A stretch of DNA of 64,000 nucleotides from contig HG738137.1 in the NCBI GenBank assembly GCA_000499405.2, forward strand, positions 24,000,422 through 24,064,421, read 5' to 3'. The DNA comes from Onchocerca volvulus. Taxonomy: Eukaryota; Nematoda; Chromadorea; Rhabditida; Onchocercidae. The translations under genes were made by a program, and so were the position numbers. Under the pieces are notes generated by a model. The model worked only from the letters and a program-made list of their open reading frames with translations, ran no database searches and was not told the DNA's origin. The stretch's first letter is position 1; every line of letters begins with the position of its first letter. This document shows positions 20,272 through 33,800 of the stretch, in pieces.

Positions 20272-22368
20272 CTATACATGAAAAAAGAAAAATACAAATT
20301 GTTGCATTAATTAGTGTCAATAAATGATTCTGTTTAGATATAATTCATTTTATTCTTTTATTTCTCAAAAATTTTATTGGTAAACATTTTATTAATTAGC
20401 AAATTATTTAGCAGTAAAAAAGTATGCTAACTTGTTGTTAAATTTCAAATTATTTAATATTATTCACTAATAAAGTTTCTTTGTTTTTCTTTCTCTCCTT
20501 TTATTCTAAATTAAAAAAAAAAAAAAAGAAAAAATACGACTGAAATATCGAAGCTATGAATAAAAAATAAAGAAATTTCAAAAAATTGGTAATAGTTTTC
20601 ACCAAACAAACTAATGTATTGTCGCTTTTGGAATAACTGAAATATTCAATGTGCTTCCTGTTTATACATTGCTTCAATGAAACCAAACAAAAAACGATAA
20701 TATTTGTTATCGCAACCTGATTTATCAACAAATTATTAGGATTAATCGTCCAGTTTTATGTTAACTTGTTGTCTTTTACAGTTTTCGATTCCAATTAGTT
20801 CAATTGAAGTATCGAAATATTAGTCACATGAAAAAATTTGATAATCTATCTATTTATTTTTAACGTAAAACTTTGGAACTGATCAAATTCATGAATGAGT
20901 CATTTAGCTTATAAGTGTTAAAAAGAAAATTGACATTTTTCGGTTTTGCATATCATTTCTTCTTTTCTTTCCTTTTTTTTTTTCTTTTTTTTAATGCTAA
21001 CAAATTACAATAGCTGGTTAATTTCTGAAGCATTTTAGAGGAAATATTTTTAATTGAAGATATTTAATTAAAGGTCGAAAAATCTAAACTAAATCCCGTG
21101 AATACTTAAAATTTGGTCTCTAAAGAAAGCGATGAATGATAAATCATTCGATAATGACAATGATTTCAGCATGATAAATCATTCGATAATGATAATGATT
21201 TCAGCATCCTATTTCAAATTATCTTAAATTTATTTGTGCAAAAAAATCATTCCGAAAAAAATTATACAATCAAATTAATATATGATGAGAAGTTTTATTT
21301 TTAATATGTAAATTCGTTTCTATTTAATTTAAATGATCTGTTTCATAGTAAAATTGTTTAAAAATGATCAAAATTTATTGTAAACCTTTTTTTAAATTAA
21401 ATATAAAGCTTTGTTTCGAAAACTTGTAAAATAAGAAGAAAAAACAAAAATCTGTAAGTAATTTGATTTTTTTTACAAGGATTAAATAATATCCAGCAGA
21501 ACATTTCTTCCACATGAAAACTTTCTGTAAAAGAAAGCAAATTCTCTCATTGATATTAAAAGATTGAAAGAAAATTGAAAAAAGTTAAAATATTGTTTGT
21601 TATAGTAATGCTGTTAATTTAAAGCTGCATTCTATGGAAGAAATTATACATTAGCAGCAGTTTGCGTTAAAGGAAGCAAATTTGCAAACAATTAAAATTA
21701 TTCTTTTAAGTTTCATGTAATAAATCATAACGAAAATAATTCTAACGAAATAAAATTTTGTAAATTCGATTTTCGGATAAAAATTATCCATTTTTTTTAA
21801 TCTCATAAAAAGGATTAATTTTTTTTTATAAATCTGTATTAATAAATTATTTTAGATTTTGTTTATATATATATGCCATTCTTATTTTTCTTTTAATCAA
21901 TGATAAAAACATGATATAAGTAAAATAATATTTGACCTTTGGAAAAGAGTTATCAAATTTTTTACCTTATAAAATGCACATAGCTTTCTATAGCAAATAT
22001 GCGATATTAATTATTTTCAGTTTTTTTCCCATATGTTTCTTATTTTGCATTCTATTTCTTCCCTTCTTTTTTTTTTTTTTTTGCTTGTCCATTTAATTTT
22101 AATTTCTTATTGAGATCATTTCCAATTTCTAATTTACACTTTTTAATTTTTTCCTTTCGTTTTTTTTTCAATTTCCATTTCTATTTTGACTTTTATTTCA
22201 ACTTGTTTTACAACATTTTTTATTATATATATATATGTATATATTTTTAGATAAATTTGATTTATTTCAGAGAAACATTAATCAATAATGTATATTTTGA
22301 TTAATTTTGCCAATCTTAAATTATTTATAAATTAAAATGAAACAGATATTGTAAATTATTTGTAGAAA

Positions 22369-22862
22369 ATGATAGATGATGAAACAGTCGGTTGTTATTC
22401 AATCCGAAACATTCAACAAATAATCACAATCATTCCATATTATCTCTTACCTTCGTTATTATTTTCGATCATTTCAGTAACAACATGTGGTAAAAGATCT
22501 CGACAGTAAGCTTTTATTATTTTGTTTACTTATCAAACATGTTTACTGTTAAAAAAATTTTATTCCATAATATCATATCATTTATGAAAAATATAATTGT
22601 TGATTCATATTATTATATGTCATCTGATTTCTAATCTTGTGATTGCAGCTATCATTAAAATTGTTATTACCATTCAAATAAATGTATATTTTACAGTAAT
22701 GAACATCATGAAAGTGAAGAGTCACATTCATGTTCAGCATCAAAAAATGAAGATCTAAAGAATAAAAGTATTCGGGAGACAAGGTTAAATTTTGAAAATT
22801 TAACAGTCAATATTTGTGAATATTGCATATGGCATACAAGGTTCAAAAAATACTACAAATAA
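22369..22862 (+). CDS. small unrecognised protein with one hydrophobic segment
   Basis: Exons 22369-22505 and 22697-22862 join in phase 2 to give 100 aa. A tgtag acceptor-like site ends three bases before the ATG. The first exon encodes a hydrophobic stretch (IIPYYLLPSLLFSIISV) followed by CGKRSRH. The second is polar and His/Ser/Glu-rich (HESEESHSCSASKNE) and ends in a Cys-containing tail. A further donor (acaag|gttcaa) before the stop could extend it. It matches no family I know and lies in a transposon-rich area, so it may be spurious. Confidence 0.3.
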
Positions 22863-22984
22863 AGGAATATTCTAATTTTAGATCACAATATACTATTATT
22901 TGATAAATATTATTTCATTTTCTCTTGATTTGACTTCCCTGATTAATGTGGTATCTGATTTTTCATCAAATATTATTTTTTCTA

Positions 22985-23175
22985 ACGTAGGTTAAATTCA
23001 AATCTCGAAATAAGAAGTATGTTTTTTAAAATTTAATATAAATAATGGAAGAAATAAAGAGTGGATATGGTCAAAAAAGTGTCAATGAATTCAATTAAAT
23101 TTTCCATTATCTTCATTTTCCACAAAAATTCAAATTTCAAAATAAGAAGTGTATTTTTCGAAATAAAAATTCGAA
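22985..23175. repeat. imperfect direct repeat of ~110 bases
   Basis: The segment from about 22990 (aaattcaaatctcgaaataagaag) recurs near 23128 as aaattcaaatttcaaaataagaagtg, both followed by a T/A-rich 'atttttcgaaat'-type tail. It is non-coding. 23443-24196 shows nothing else recognisable. Confidence 0.45.
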
Positions 23176-23221
23176 AAAAAAATTGTTCTAAAAAATGCTC
23201 CAGTAATGTTCTAATTTTAAT

Positions 23222-23262
23222 CAGCTGGACCCAGCCATATCTGGCGTGACCGCTCCAGCTAG
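23222..23262. repeat. CTAG palindrome module, second copy
   Basis: CAGCTGGA (23222-23229) pairs imperfectly with TCCAGCTA (23254-23261) around a spacer. It ends in CTAG immediately before the Helitron-type terminus TCTATATT. The arms match the modules at 7096 and 54114, but the spacer differs. Confidence 0.6.
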
Positions 23263-23442
23263 TCTATATTCCACATAGATAAAAATATAAATGTTCGCTT
23301 GTTCAAAATCTTAAATTTCCGAAAGTTCTTAAACACGCACCTATTCGAATGCAACGTTGCATCGAAATTTGAAATTAATCGGTGAAAAACTTGAAACGTT
23401 GTGTGGAAATGAACAACGAGCATTTATATTTTTATTTATATA
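23263..23442. mobile_element. short non-autonomous Helitron-type derivative (~180 bp)
   Basis: The left part (TCTATATTCCACATAGAT, AAATGTTCGCTTGTTC) is joined directly to the right part (AACTTGAAACGTTGTG, CGAGCATTTATATTTTTA). The centre contains the palindromic CGAATGCAACGTTGCATCG. No coding sequence remains. The two ends are inverted copies of each other, like a MITE. Confidence 0.65.
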
Positions 23443-24196
23443 TTTTTGATGATTTTATCTATCTTTGCCAATTCGGCCGTTATTATTCGCTTCACAATAT
23501 ATATACAGGAAAAAAAAAATCAATCGGTTAATTTTAAGCATAGCTCATCCAAATCATATAGTAATATTTGCCTTAAAAATTAGGAAATGAAAAATTTTCC
23601 AAATTCTGAATCAGAATATAGCGATATAATTGGAAAGAAAATTTTTTGCCACTCTTTCTGGATTTTTTTAATGCTAAAAGTTTGGTGACTTCATCTGTTA
23701 AAAATTCTGTGAAGTATTGAAGTATTCGAAAACTCATGAAAAAATGTAATTTTTTTTAAACTGCAAACGTGATCATATTCTTAAAACGGAAATATATATA
23801 TAAAAAGAAGAAAAAGAGAACAGAAAATCTGTATTTTGTATATTATGGCGAAAGAATTTAAACTAAATCATCAAAATAAAATATAGTTAGTGAAACCTCA
23901 AATAATTATCCCGCTTATGATCTTAAATCAACATTATTATTCGACTCTGAAAATTAACCTATAATTTATTTGTGATAAACGATAACATAAATCTAATGCA
24001 ATCAATGTGTTACTTCTGTAATTTTATGGCTATCCATTGAAGTTACGGAGTGTAGATTACCATTAAATTAATAACCATTATTATTAAATTATCGATATCA
24101 AATTCCATTCCTGAGTTTTCGAATTGTGATTATCTGAGTATGAGGACCAAAATCAACTAATATTTCACAAGAAATGCACGAGCGAATAATTTTAGG

Positions 24197-24690
24197 ATGA
24201 GAAAACTACCGCTGAAAACATCGCTAACATCGGCGAAAGAAGCCGCTGCAGAAAAAGATGTCCACATTCCAGAATCTGTTATCACTGAAGAAATCTTTGT
24301 ACCCATTGGAAAATCATCAAGGTAATACACACAGAAATTGTGCATTTTGGACTTTTTAAAAATTATTTTTAGTACAATTTTATAATTTTTAAATTCTTCT
24401 AAACCGAAAGAAGCACGAAGATTCTGCTATATTTATGCTACGCAATACCTCTCTTACCAACTGTTTAAAATGAAACGCATTTAAAAACATTATTAGAAAA
24501 ACAATAATTTTAATCATTCAGAGACCCTTTGCCTCCAAAAGGTGTAATGACCGCAAACAAGAATAAAATAAAAACGCAAATTGAAACTGGAATAACGCAT
24601 AGACGAACACCACCTACTATACAATTTACAGAGGAGCGACATCGATCACGTACTATCAGTATTTTCAACGAACAGAAATCAGAGGAATGA
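24197..24690 (+). CDS. small basic protein, unrecognised (97 aa)
   Basis: Exons 24197-24321 and 24522-24690 join across a phase-2 Arg codon. A ttttag site ends one base before the ATG, so the transcript is probably trans-spliced with a one-base leader. The protein is hydrophilic and probably disordered: MRKLPLKTSLTSAKEAAAEK, then PESVITEEIFVPIGKSSRDP, and a tail with TPPTIQFTEERHRSRTISIF. It has no signal peptide and no transmembrane helix. It converges on pas-1, with 104 bases between the two stop codons. The regular splice sites and unbiased composition suggest a real gene. Confidence 0.55.
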
Positions 24691-24794
24691 ATGTGCATTG
24701 TAATTCAACCCGTGTATTATATAAAATATTTATTTCGAAGCAATTTAAAAAGAACATATGAATTAGTAAAAAATTTATAATTAACGGATATTTC

Positions 24795-27001
24795 TCAATC
24801 TCTTTCAGCGATAGCGTTCAAGTGGTGATCAACCTCCATATTTGATAATTTTCTGAAAATATTTTTTTGAATATAATTTTCCAAAACGCTAACGTTATCT
24901 CAAATTAGTAATCCATCCAGTTCACTCTTTTACCTTCAATCTTAGATTATTTTTATGTTCTGTTTTGCCAGTATCAGCGAAAATTTCAATTACCTGAATT
25001 TTCTGTTATCCTTTGTAACAACAGCAACCTCAACTTCTGACGCTTTCAAATCAACGCCTAAAGATGATTGTAAACATTCAAGAGCCAGCTGAAAATAACA
25101 AATTTATTAAAGTCATTTTCAAATAAATTTAAACAGAAAACCACAACCACCGTTTACAAATAAAAATGATATTCACGATGAAGCAAAAGCGAAAAACTTA
25201 ATAAAACAATAGATTTTTGGGAAAAACTGTAAAATACATAAGGAAAATAAAGAATAAGGGATAGCTTCAACTGAATAAGTAAATGGACAAATCTAAACCC
25301 ATAAAAATATTCTAGCTCGAACATAGCACTTAGAAAAGTTCTTTTGCTTGATTTTCAGTGAAATAACTTTAAGCCATTTTAGTCAATTCAGATCGAAGTT
25401 ATTCTGTCATAAGGATTTTATGAATCTCTTGTTATCGTGATGGGACATACCTGCACTGTACCATCGAAATCATAATCAGTCTTTTTCTTCAATTTTTTCT
25501 CCAAAAAACTATTTGCGGGTTGTTGCTTTACACCAACACCAACACCACGCATTCCTCGATAATAACCAGCTGGATCTACACGAAATATTTGAGGCCCCTC
25601 TTCATCATCATATGATATCAACAGCATAACTGTAATTATTAATTCATTAACTCTGCAGAGACCAATAATGATTATTCCAATATTATTATTTATTATTTTG
25701 ATGATAAACATAAATTGTATGATTCAGCTCTCACTCCTATAGATTATTCAGTAAAAATTAAAATCAGAAAAATTCTGTTTCGACATAGAAAGCGAAGCGA
25801 CAAAATGATGTACTAAACAAATGAGAACATACAAAATTTTCCTTTTTTTTTTTTTTTTCGCGTTATTATAACTGAATTCAATATGTATTGAAAAATAAAT
25901 TTGATTAACTCCTTATATAAATAATATACTTACCACAGCCCAATGAACGTAATTCAGCATTCTGAGTGTAATACTGATTAAGATCAGCCATTCTCCTACT
26001 GAGTTGTTCTACCGACATATTATAACCGTTCTTGTATTTCCACTCAGCCGCTTCTATTTGTGCTCTTTTAACTTGGAATTTACTATCCGCTTAAAATAAA
26101 TGATAAAATGCAGACGAAACATACTGCTCATTAAGAAAAACGTATAATGCTTATACCGAATTTGTTCAAAATATTTCTAAATTCTTCGGATATTGAAAAC
26201 ATCAACTTCACTACTCTCAAATAATGCACTTTCCAGCAAAGTTTTTGTCTATTGAATCATTTAAGAATATAATGAAACTTTGCAAACATAAAATGATCAC
26301 AATTAAAAGATCAATAAATGGGTATATTTCCTAAATCTAGAATCACTGAATATGAATCAAACATACGTATCATTCCGACCATTGCACAACCAATTGATGG
26401 TGTTAATTGGTATAAACTTGTCACAGATTCCGCTACAATCAATTTATCCTGAAATTGAAGAATATAAATTTGGTGTAATTTCATATTTTATATATATAAA
26501 AATACACGACGGTAAAGGAAAATTTCGATGCTGCATTCAGTTTATCATTTGGCATTCAACTGAGAACGCTGGATGAATTCGAGCGAAATTTTTTTCCGCA
26601 TATATTATATTATAGATCAGATAAAAATACTACTATTGTATTTAATTTATAAAGCGTTGATTTTGAAATCTTTTGTAGAAGGACCACATATTTTAATGAT
26701 TATAAAATGGTGAATGCATAAAAACTTACAGGTACACGTTTCTGTACAGCTACAACAGCACAGTTGACACCTTTCACACCAACAGCAGTCAAATTCGTTG
26801 AGTTTATCGCCTTGAAAGCATACTCTAAAATGAAAGGCAAAGGAATAAGTTAGCAATGTAGCAAATATTTCACGAAATAATAAATTAATCTATTGAGAAC
26901 AATTAGAATTACAGAAATGTCTCACCAACTTGATATACTCTTCCTTCAGGAGAGAAGATTGTAATATGACGGTCGAAACCTGCACTGCTTCCCCGCGACA
27001 T
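24795..27001 (-). CDS. pas-1: 20S proteasome subunit alpha-6 (7 exons)
   Basis: Exons 27001-26926, 26824-26730, 26448-26367, 26089-25934, 25629-25451, 25088-24994 and 24852-24795 give 246 aa, exactly the human PSMA6 length. It opens with the alpha-subunit signature ([20 protein letters not shown], then VYQVEYAFKA) that gates the core particle. It continues with [72 protein letters not shown] and a C-terminus ending NAIAERD, all typical of this subunit. Alpha subunits are not proteolytic; they form the outer rings of the proteasome in nucleus and cytoplasm. An acceptor-like tgttttag lies just upstream of the ATG. ATAD5 lies upstream on the same strand, so a shared operon is possible. Confidence 0.95.
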
Positions 27002-27009
27002 ACTAACTC

Positions 27010-27844
27010 TAAAACAGTGATATAGGCTTATTCAAATGATATGCCCATTTTTGATTACAGTAAACATATTCCGCTCTATCGGATATTTGTGTCAAGATTC
27101 TACGTTTATGGTCAAATCATCTAAGAAACTATAGAGTCTATAGAAAAGGTTCACAAGTGAATCTATATTTTTTTCGGTTTAAACAAAATTTTTAATTTTT
27201 TTAACAACTTTTTTGCTTCATTTTCATTCTTTTATTTTTAGAATATTTTTCGATCTTAAATTTACTTAAATATAAAGGCTCATGAAATCCATTACATGAG
27301 ACATAGAAAAGTTTAAAAAAAAATTTTTTTTTAATTCAACTGTGTCATACAGAACAGACACTGTTCGAAAAAAATTATCGAACTGTCCTGACAAAAACTA
27401 GAAAAAGTGTTATTAAAAAATATGAGAGAACAGAATCTGACTGGTCAACTCATTGGGTCACGAAAACCGGAATTTTCATAAATTAAAAGATCACTGAAAT
27501 GTAACTTCGTAATAGAGATAGCAAATTGCACTTTTATGTAATAAATATGAGTCCAACAACTGACCTTCACAACATGAATCATTCCATTCAGAAATAAAAT
27601 ATATTTATTGCACTAATAAATAGCATCATAATGTTACATAAAATTGAAGAAAATTAGAAATACAATTAATGAGAAAGGATCGGATGTGAAATAAACAACG
27701 ATCCTAGGCATAATGATCAAAATATCTACTAAAATATTCCAAAAATAGTATATTTTCATATTATAAATTTGATTTCCAAATTTCAATTTAAAATACTCTC
27801 CTTTACAAATTCTAGAACAGGAATGAAAATATTTGCAAAAAAGA
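27010..27844. other. spacer between ATAD5 stop and pas-1 start
   Basis: About 840 bases with no exon. On the minus strand it contains AATAAA-type signals near 27600-27620 suitable for ending the ATAD5 transcript, followed downstream by the pas-1 acceptor site at about 27010. Confidence 0.45.
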
Positions 27845-30800
27845 TCAATGAATTAATAGATAATATTGAGTTAAGACATTTTTCAGAGCACCACTGGAAT
27901 CTATTTGTGAGTCACTGTGTAATTCATCAAAATAATGCAAAGCGCGACGAGAAGTAGGCATTTTGGCACGAGATGCTTTATTCATAATGCACAGATATGG
28001 TATGTAATCAAGTATCACATCTGCAAAATAATTTGTAAGTTACACTGGAATTTGCAAATTTCTGGAATTACCATTGAGTTAGGATGAGAAACTTTAGACA
28101 ATAAATCGTTTATATTGCTCAAGGTATTAAGATATATGATCTAAAGCATTGGAAATTTTTGCTTTTATAAGACATTTGATAAAGACGAAATTATTTTCAG
28201 AAACAAATCGCGAAATGCAAGCAAATTAAAACTTAAATCAATCGAAAGAAATAGATCAAATTGAGTCAGTCAAATTAACCAAATTAGCTAAACTAAAAAA
28301 AGAAATACCTAACAAAGGGAAATATTCAATTGCAGGTAGCGCAGAACGAGTAACTTTCACTGCAACATGCATATCGTTCTCCACAACTTTAACCTCTTCC
28401 TCTCTAAAATCAAAATCGGCACAGATAAAAAGAATAATTGAAAAATAGCTTTTTCTTTCTTGAAGAAAGCAACAAGGACAGAATGCAAACCGATCCGTTG
28501 ATGAAAGAACTGCTCCCGGTTCGTATGAATGGTCGTTGCGTAATATGACGTTGTACGAAACGAAATGGTACTTTTTAGGTAATGCTTCAATTTCTATTTG
28601 CTTTTCACTTTTTGATTGTTTCATCAACTGTAAAAGTTTGAAAATTTGGATAGTTATTGAAATGGAATTAACTCTAACAATTCATATCTTGCATAAAAAA
28701 AACTCTTTTCTGCAATTCTTGTCGCGAAATACAACTGCTGGTTAGCATTGGAGAGTCTAATACACTCTTGAAAGCTTCAATGAAGCAAATATAATGACAA
28801 ATGTTAATTAATCAAGACCAAACAATTTAAATAATTAAATCGCAATTAGACAGACTATCGATCAAATAATTCAGAGGCAAGTATCATGAATAATTTTTCG
28901 AAAGATTTTTAACTAATCCCTATAACCAAAAAATCTTATAAATGAATGATCGTATGATGAATATAATTGTTTTCTTTTCCATTACATTTTATAACTACCT
29001 ACCGTCCTTAAAGAATTATCGCTGCCTTCTCCCGAGTAAAACTGAAGATGATTGATACATGCTCGCAAGTCACCGTTATACTGCTCAGCCAAAGCATAGC
29101 AGATATCGGAACATACGCTAATGTTTAAGGTAGCACAAAGTTCCTTAAAATATTCGAATATTTACCTTGAGTCTGCCCAATGAAAAATCAAAGAATGAAA
29201 CGAAAAAAGAGTGATAACTCAATCAAAAAAATAACATAAAAACGAGAAAAAATAAATAAATGAATTACATCGACTCAAAAAAACACCTGGAGATGCGAAG
29301 AAACGATTTGAACTTCTGGTCTAATTAAAGGAAATATGACGACGGGCAATTCAAGTCCTAATTGTTTCTGAACAAGAGAAATGTCTGAAATCAGCAAACA
29401 ACCATGACATGAATACATATTTAGAATGAATAAAAAATTATTGGGCTATAAGAATCTATAAGAAAATAAAAAATGGAAATTAACCTTCACAAACAATGAT
29501 AACTGGAGTGTGAGCTTCCTTGCATAGAGTTCTTAGTGCGGGCCAGAAGCCATCATCATGCTTATCATATATTACATCGCACTAAAAAGAGTGATTATCT
29601 CTACGTTAAAAAAAGCAACATAAAAAAATTCGGCCTTAAAATTAAGAGAAAAATTAAATAAAGATTACATCGTCAACCAAGATAATGGAGTCCTTAATCA
29701 TCTTTTCATTATCCTTTCCATTTCGGAAAAACATCTGGTTTACGGCTGTAAGCATCGGAAACTAAAACAATATACTATAAGTTTTCTAGAAAAATCTGAA
29801 TTTGCAATACAAGTACTTCTTGAATGCACAAAAACAAATTTTCTCTACTACAAACAAAAATCAATAAACAATCCGAATAGAGTAATTAAAGTAGAAAAGA
29901 CCTTGTGAGAATGTGTAGCTCCTTGCAACTTACACTTCAGCTGTAAGCCATTTCTCTTCTCATTAGAAGCAATTTCTAATACATGCATTTCATAACGCTT
30001 CGAGACTGCATAAATCTGAAACAAATATCGTCAGTACAAATCTAAAACAAATATTCTATCCACCATTATTTCCATCATTTAACAAGAAAGGCATTTCAAA
30101 ATTGAAATTTCTTAGTGATTACTAGTGATGTTTTGCCACTACCACAGTGACCATATATGATAGCAGTATTGCATAACTGCTCTCCTTCTTCATCAGAATT
30201 AAAAGAATCGAAGGAATCCGAATCACGCCTCTTCTGTCGATTGGCAATTCTTACATCTGCAAACGCCAAACAAAATTTATATGCTAAGAAAAAAAGTATG
30301 AGTTTGTCTAACCAAGACAGAAGACATTACCTGTTTTATGACTCCTACTTTTTTGCAACCGTTCCTTCCACATACCAATCCAATCACATAATTTATGAAC
30401 GATAGTACTATCAGCAATTAATTCATCAGTCCCCACTGGCCTCAATGCTTCACTCCAAATATTCTGTTGCAGTTCTTCGGTAATCGATTCCCATTTCCCG
30501 TTTCTTGACCACTTCTTCCTTGCACTACAAAATGAAATTTCTAATGTTCAATGATATAACTTCAAAAAAATAATATACAAGAACTAGAAAAAACATGAAG
30601 AAGGCAGAGAGGGGAAAAAAAAACCTTCTAGGCCTCAACAGAATACGTGAATCAGCGATTACAATTTTCTCTTTCAAGCTTTCATATTCATCAGAATTAT
30701 TTTGCCGAAGTGACATTTGAAACATATTATTATTGTATGAAATCATCTTCGAGATCTGGTGCTGACGAAACCCACAAGGCAAGTCATAGTCAGAAGATGC

Positions 30801-33800
30801 AATTTCAGCGTATCCAACGTTTGAAATGCTCGGAAAAGGCGCAAAATCCATCTCATCCATCAGAACTGTAATGTAGAACATAGAGCTTATAGATTACTAC
30901 AAACATCTTCCCTCCAATGATTCTAACGGCCTTTATTTTTGGGTGATATGAATCAACAGAGCTGCCAGAGTTCACAATGGCTTCTCTCTCTCTATTAAAT
31001 AGCTGGAAAAGTACACAATAAAAAAGGTTAAAATTTGAACCTGGCTTCTTTTCATGCTTTGAAATGTAGTTCGTTTCCTCATCGATAAGTTGATCATTAC
31101 AAATTGATGAGTTGTTTATGGCTATCTCTGATTTATTCGTTGTTGTTTGTCTGGCACTTGTATGAGATTTTTTTTTGTAGAAAATCGATGACTTTTCAGG
31201 CGCACTTTTGTTCAATCCCTGATCGTCAATGAGTACTATATCATCAGCTATCTCATCAGTATTTCGCTAAATTTGTTAACTCTAAAGTAATTTTAAACAC
31301 ATATATCTTTAATAGGACAAAATTTCTTAAACAACAATTAATAAATATAAACAAGAAATTGGAAAAGTCCAAAGTTTAGCTGATGCTGTCAAATACTAAT
31401 TGGATTTAAACGTGAACAAATTAAACTAAAGTTGCAAAATATTACTGAAGCAGAGCATCGAGATCGATTAGCATTTTCCGTACTCGTAAAGCCTAGGAAG
31501 GGATTGATTTCCTGTAAAATAAATGAATTTTAGATAAGACAAATGTGCAATAATGGAATTTTTTATTTTCTCGCAAAAGATTCACATGTCACGCATAAGG
31601 TAGGTATTTTCAAGAATTTAATTAATAATCTTGAATGTCCAGAAGAAATATCATAATATCATAATCAGTTCAGCAAATTTTAACTCTTTGCAGCAAGGCT
31701 GAGACATAACTACGAAAATGATGAAATTTTAATTGGACAAGTACTAATCAGTTATTTTTATGATCTTCCAGAAATATTTGCTGGAATTCATACATATAAT
31801 TCGCCACATATGTGCTGCATGGCCTAATTTATTTAAAAGTTACCTCGTTCATATTTTTTTTCACTTCTCCTACAATAATTGTTTGACGACGGCTCGAAGT
31901 CGGCAATTCGATAATTTTTTTCTGCAAACACAGCGACCTCCGACGACATTTATCCTTCCTGTCTTGTTTCTCTGAAAAGTAATAAGGTGATGAAATCAAA
32001 CACCACAGTTTAAACAGAGGATTGAGCAATACAAAATGCATAAAATAACAAATAACTACCGATATTACATTAGTGGCTTTTAATAAATCAAGAAATTAAA
32101 ACTATAGCTGTAATAATCACCCTTTTTATAAACTAATTTAAGCTACCTACTTGGTAATCCCCCAAAACTTGTCCTATATGCTGACAGTTTTTTCATCAAT
32201 AAACTGTCAGGCTGCACCGTACTTCCACTATCGATTTGGTCTTGTTGACAAAATGTAAGTGCATCTTCTTCCCTATCAACTAGATGATCCCATTGATTCG
32301 GTATATCTTCCAGCCATTTCTTTACTCTAAAACGATGTTATTGAAAAAAAAAAATAGTGCACCATTAAAAGATTTCAAAATTTCATTATATCGTGAACAA
32401 AACATAATTTCTAAGAATTTATTCAAAATGAAAATATACTTTGCTTTTGGTCCTGCACGAGGGACAACCAACAAAGATGGATATAGAGGTCGTACACCAA
32501 TAGATGCATTATTGCACTGCTGCACATCATTATTTTCCTTATCATTTGGTTTATTTAAATTCGTATTTTCTTTATTATCATTTATGTCCTGCAAAAGCAA
32601 ACTTCAATTTAACAGCTCCTACATGTTTAATGTGCAGACACATGAATGAAAGATGATGCACTACACTAAATAACCAGCGAATTCCCTTTTGATGATGCTA
32701 AAATAAAAATACATGTAATGCGAGGTTACTGATCAAATTGACAAAATTTTTGCTACGAAAATATCTACTTCCGTATTATTTAAGATACAGTCAATTAAAA
32801 ATGAATGAACCTCTTTCATCAATCCGGAAAGACTTCGCAATCGATCTCCACGCACCCACATGACTTTTTCCTCCTTAAATGTTTTCAATCTGTGTTATCA
32901 AAATATAGAAATTCTTAAAGAAATGGAAATTTCCTTTGAATATCTATTATTATTTAAAATTTGCGCAAGTAACGAAAATAAAAGACTGCCCTGCAATTTA
33001 ATTTCATTTTCAAAAACAAATTAAGAATCTGTGAATTAACTTTCGACAATAACAAGTCCTAAAATTGAAAACAAATCTATATTCACCAGACCACAAGAAG
33101 TGCAACACTTGAACTTACTACATGTCGTTTGATTTTTTTCATTGCGACATTTATTTCCGACAGACTTGACATCTCAGAATGGTCAGCTGTTTTTGCATTC
33201 ATAGAATTATCAACTTCCATCTGTTCCGGTTGTGATACATGATTATCTTTGGAAATAAAAATACAAATTATACAAAAACAAGAATGATATATGTACATCT
33301 AAAGTTTTCTGGTGCAGAGATGATAAACACTAAATCACAGCAATGTCGTATAAGCATTCAAATTATATCTACCACTAGCAATGAAGCCAACTGTCCCACT
33401 GTTGCTTTCATCATTTTTTACTTCCGGAAATCCTTCAAGAATCTTTTCGCTTTTTAAATCACACTGGAAAGTTTTGGATACGGCAGGCAAAAACCTGACT
33501 GCTTCATCTTGAAACGAGCTGGTGCTTTGGTCCAGCAAGATATTCCGCTGAATGGTGGATACATCACATGCAATATTATCGCTAGCAATCTGAAAAAAAA
33601 AAAAAAAAGTCATTTTAAAGAAAAATGCACTGTTATTTCAAATGAAAAAAAAACTTAAGCAATAATTTATAGAACACATTAAATTCGTCTGATTCTGTTA
33701 GAAAAGGACTTTCTCTCTAACCTGCATTACCACCTACTACTAGATAAAGTTACTTCACTTTTAAAATCTCATTTCATTTCTTTTTGAAAAAGATAATGTT

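Larger units (their letters stand above)
18605..22220. repeat. duplicated block, copy C (most complete)
   Basis: It shares with copy A the intron start (atgattagcagcttgtg against cctgtat), the last zinc-finger exon, the SXP/RAL-2-like gene and about 1.9 kb upstream of it. Landmarks occur in the same order: the intron of the SXP gene, the 'atccagcaga' motif near 14771 and 21491, and the run of small ORF-free AT sequence. Divergence is visible in non-coding parts, so the duplication is not very recent. Confidence 0.8.
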
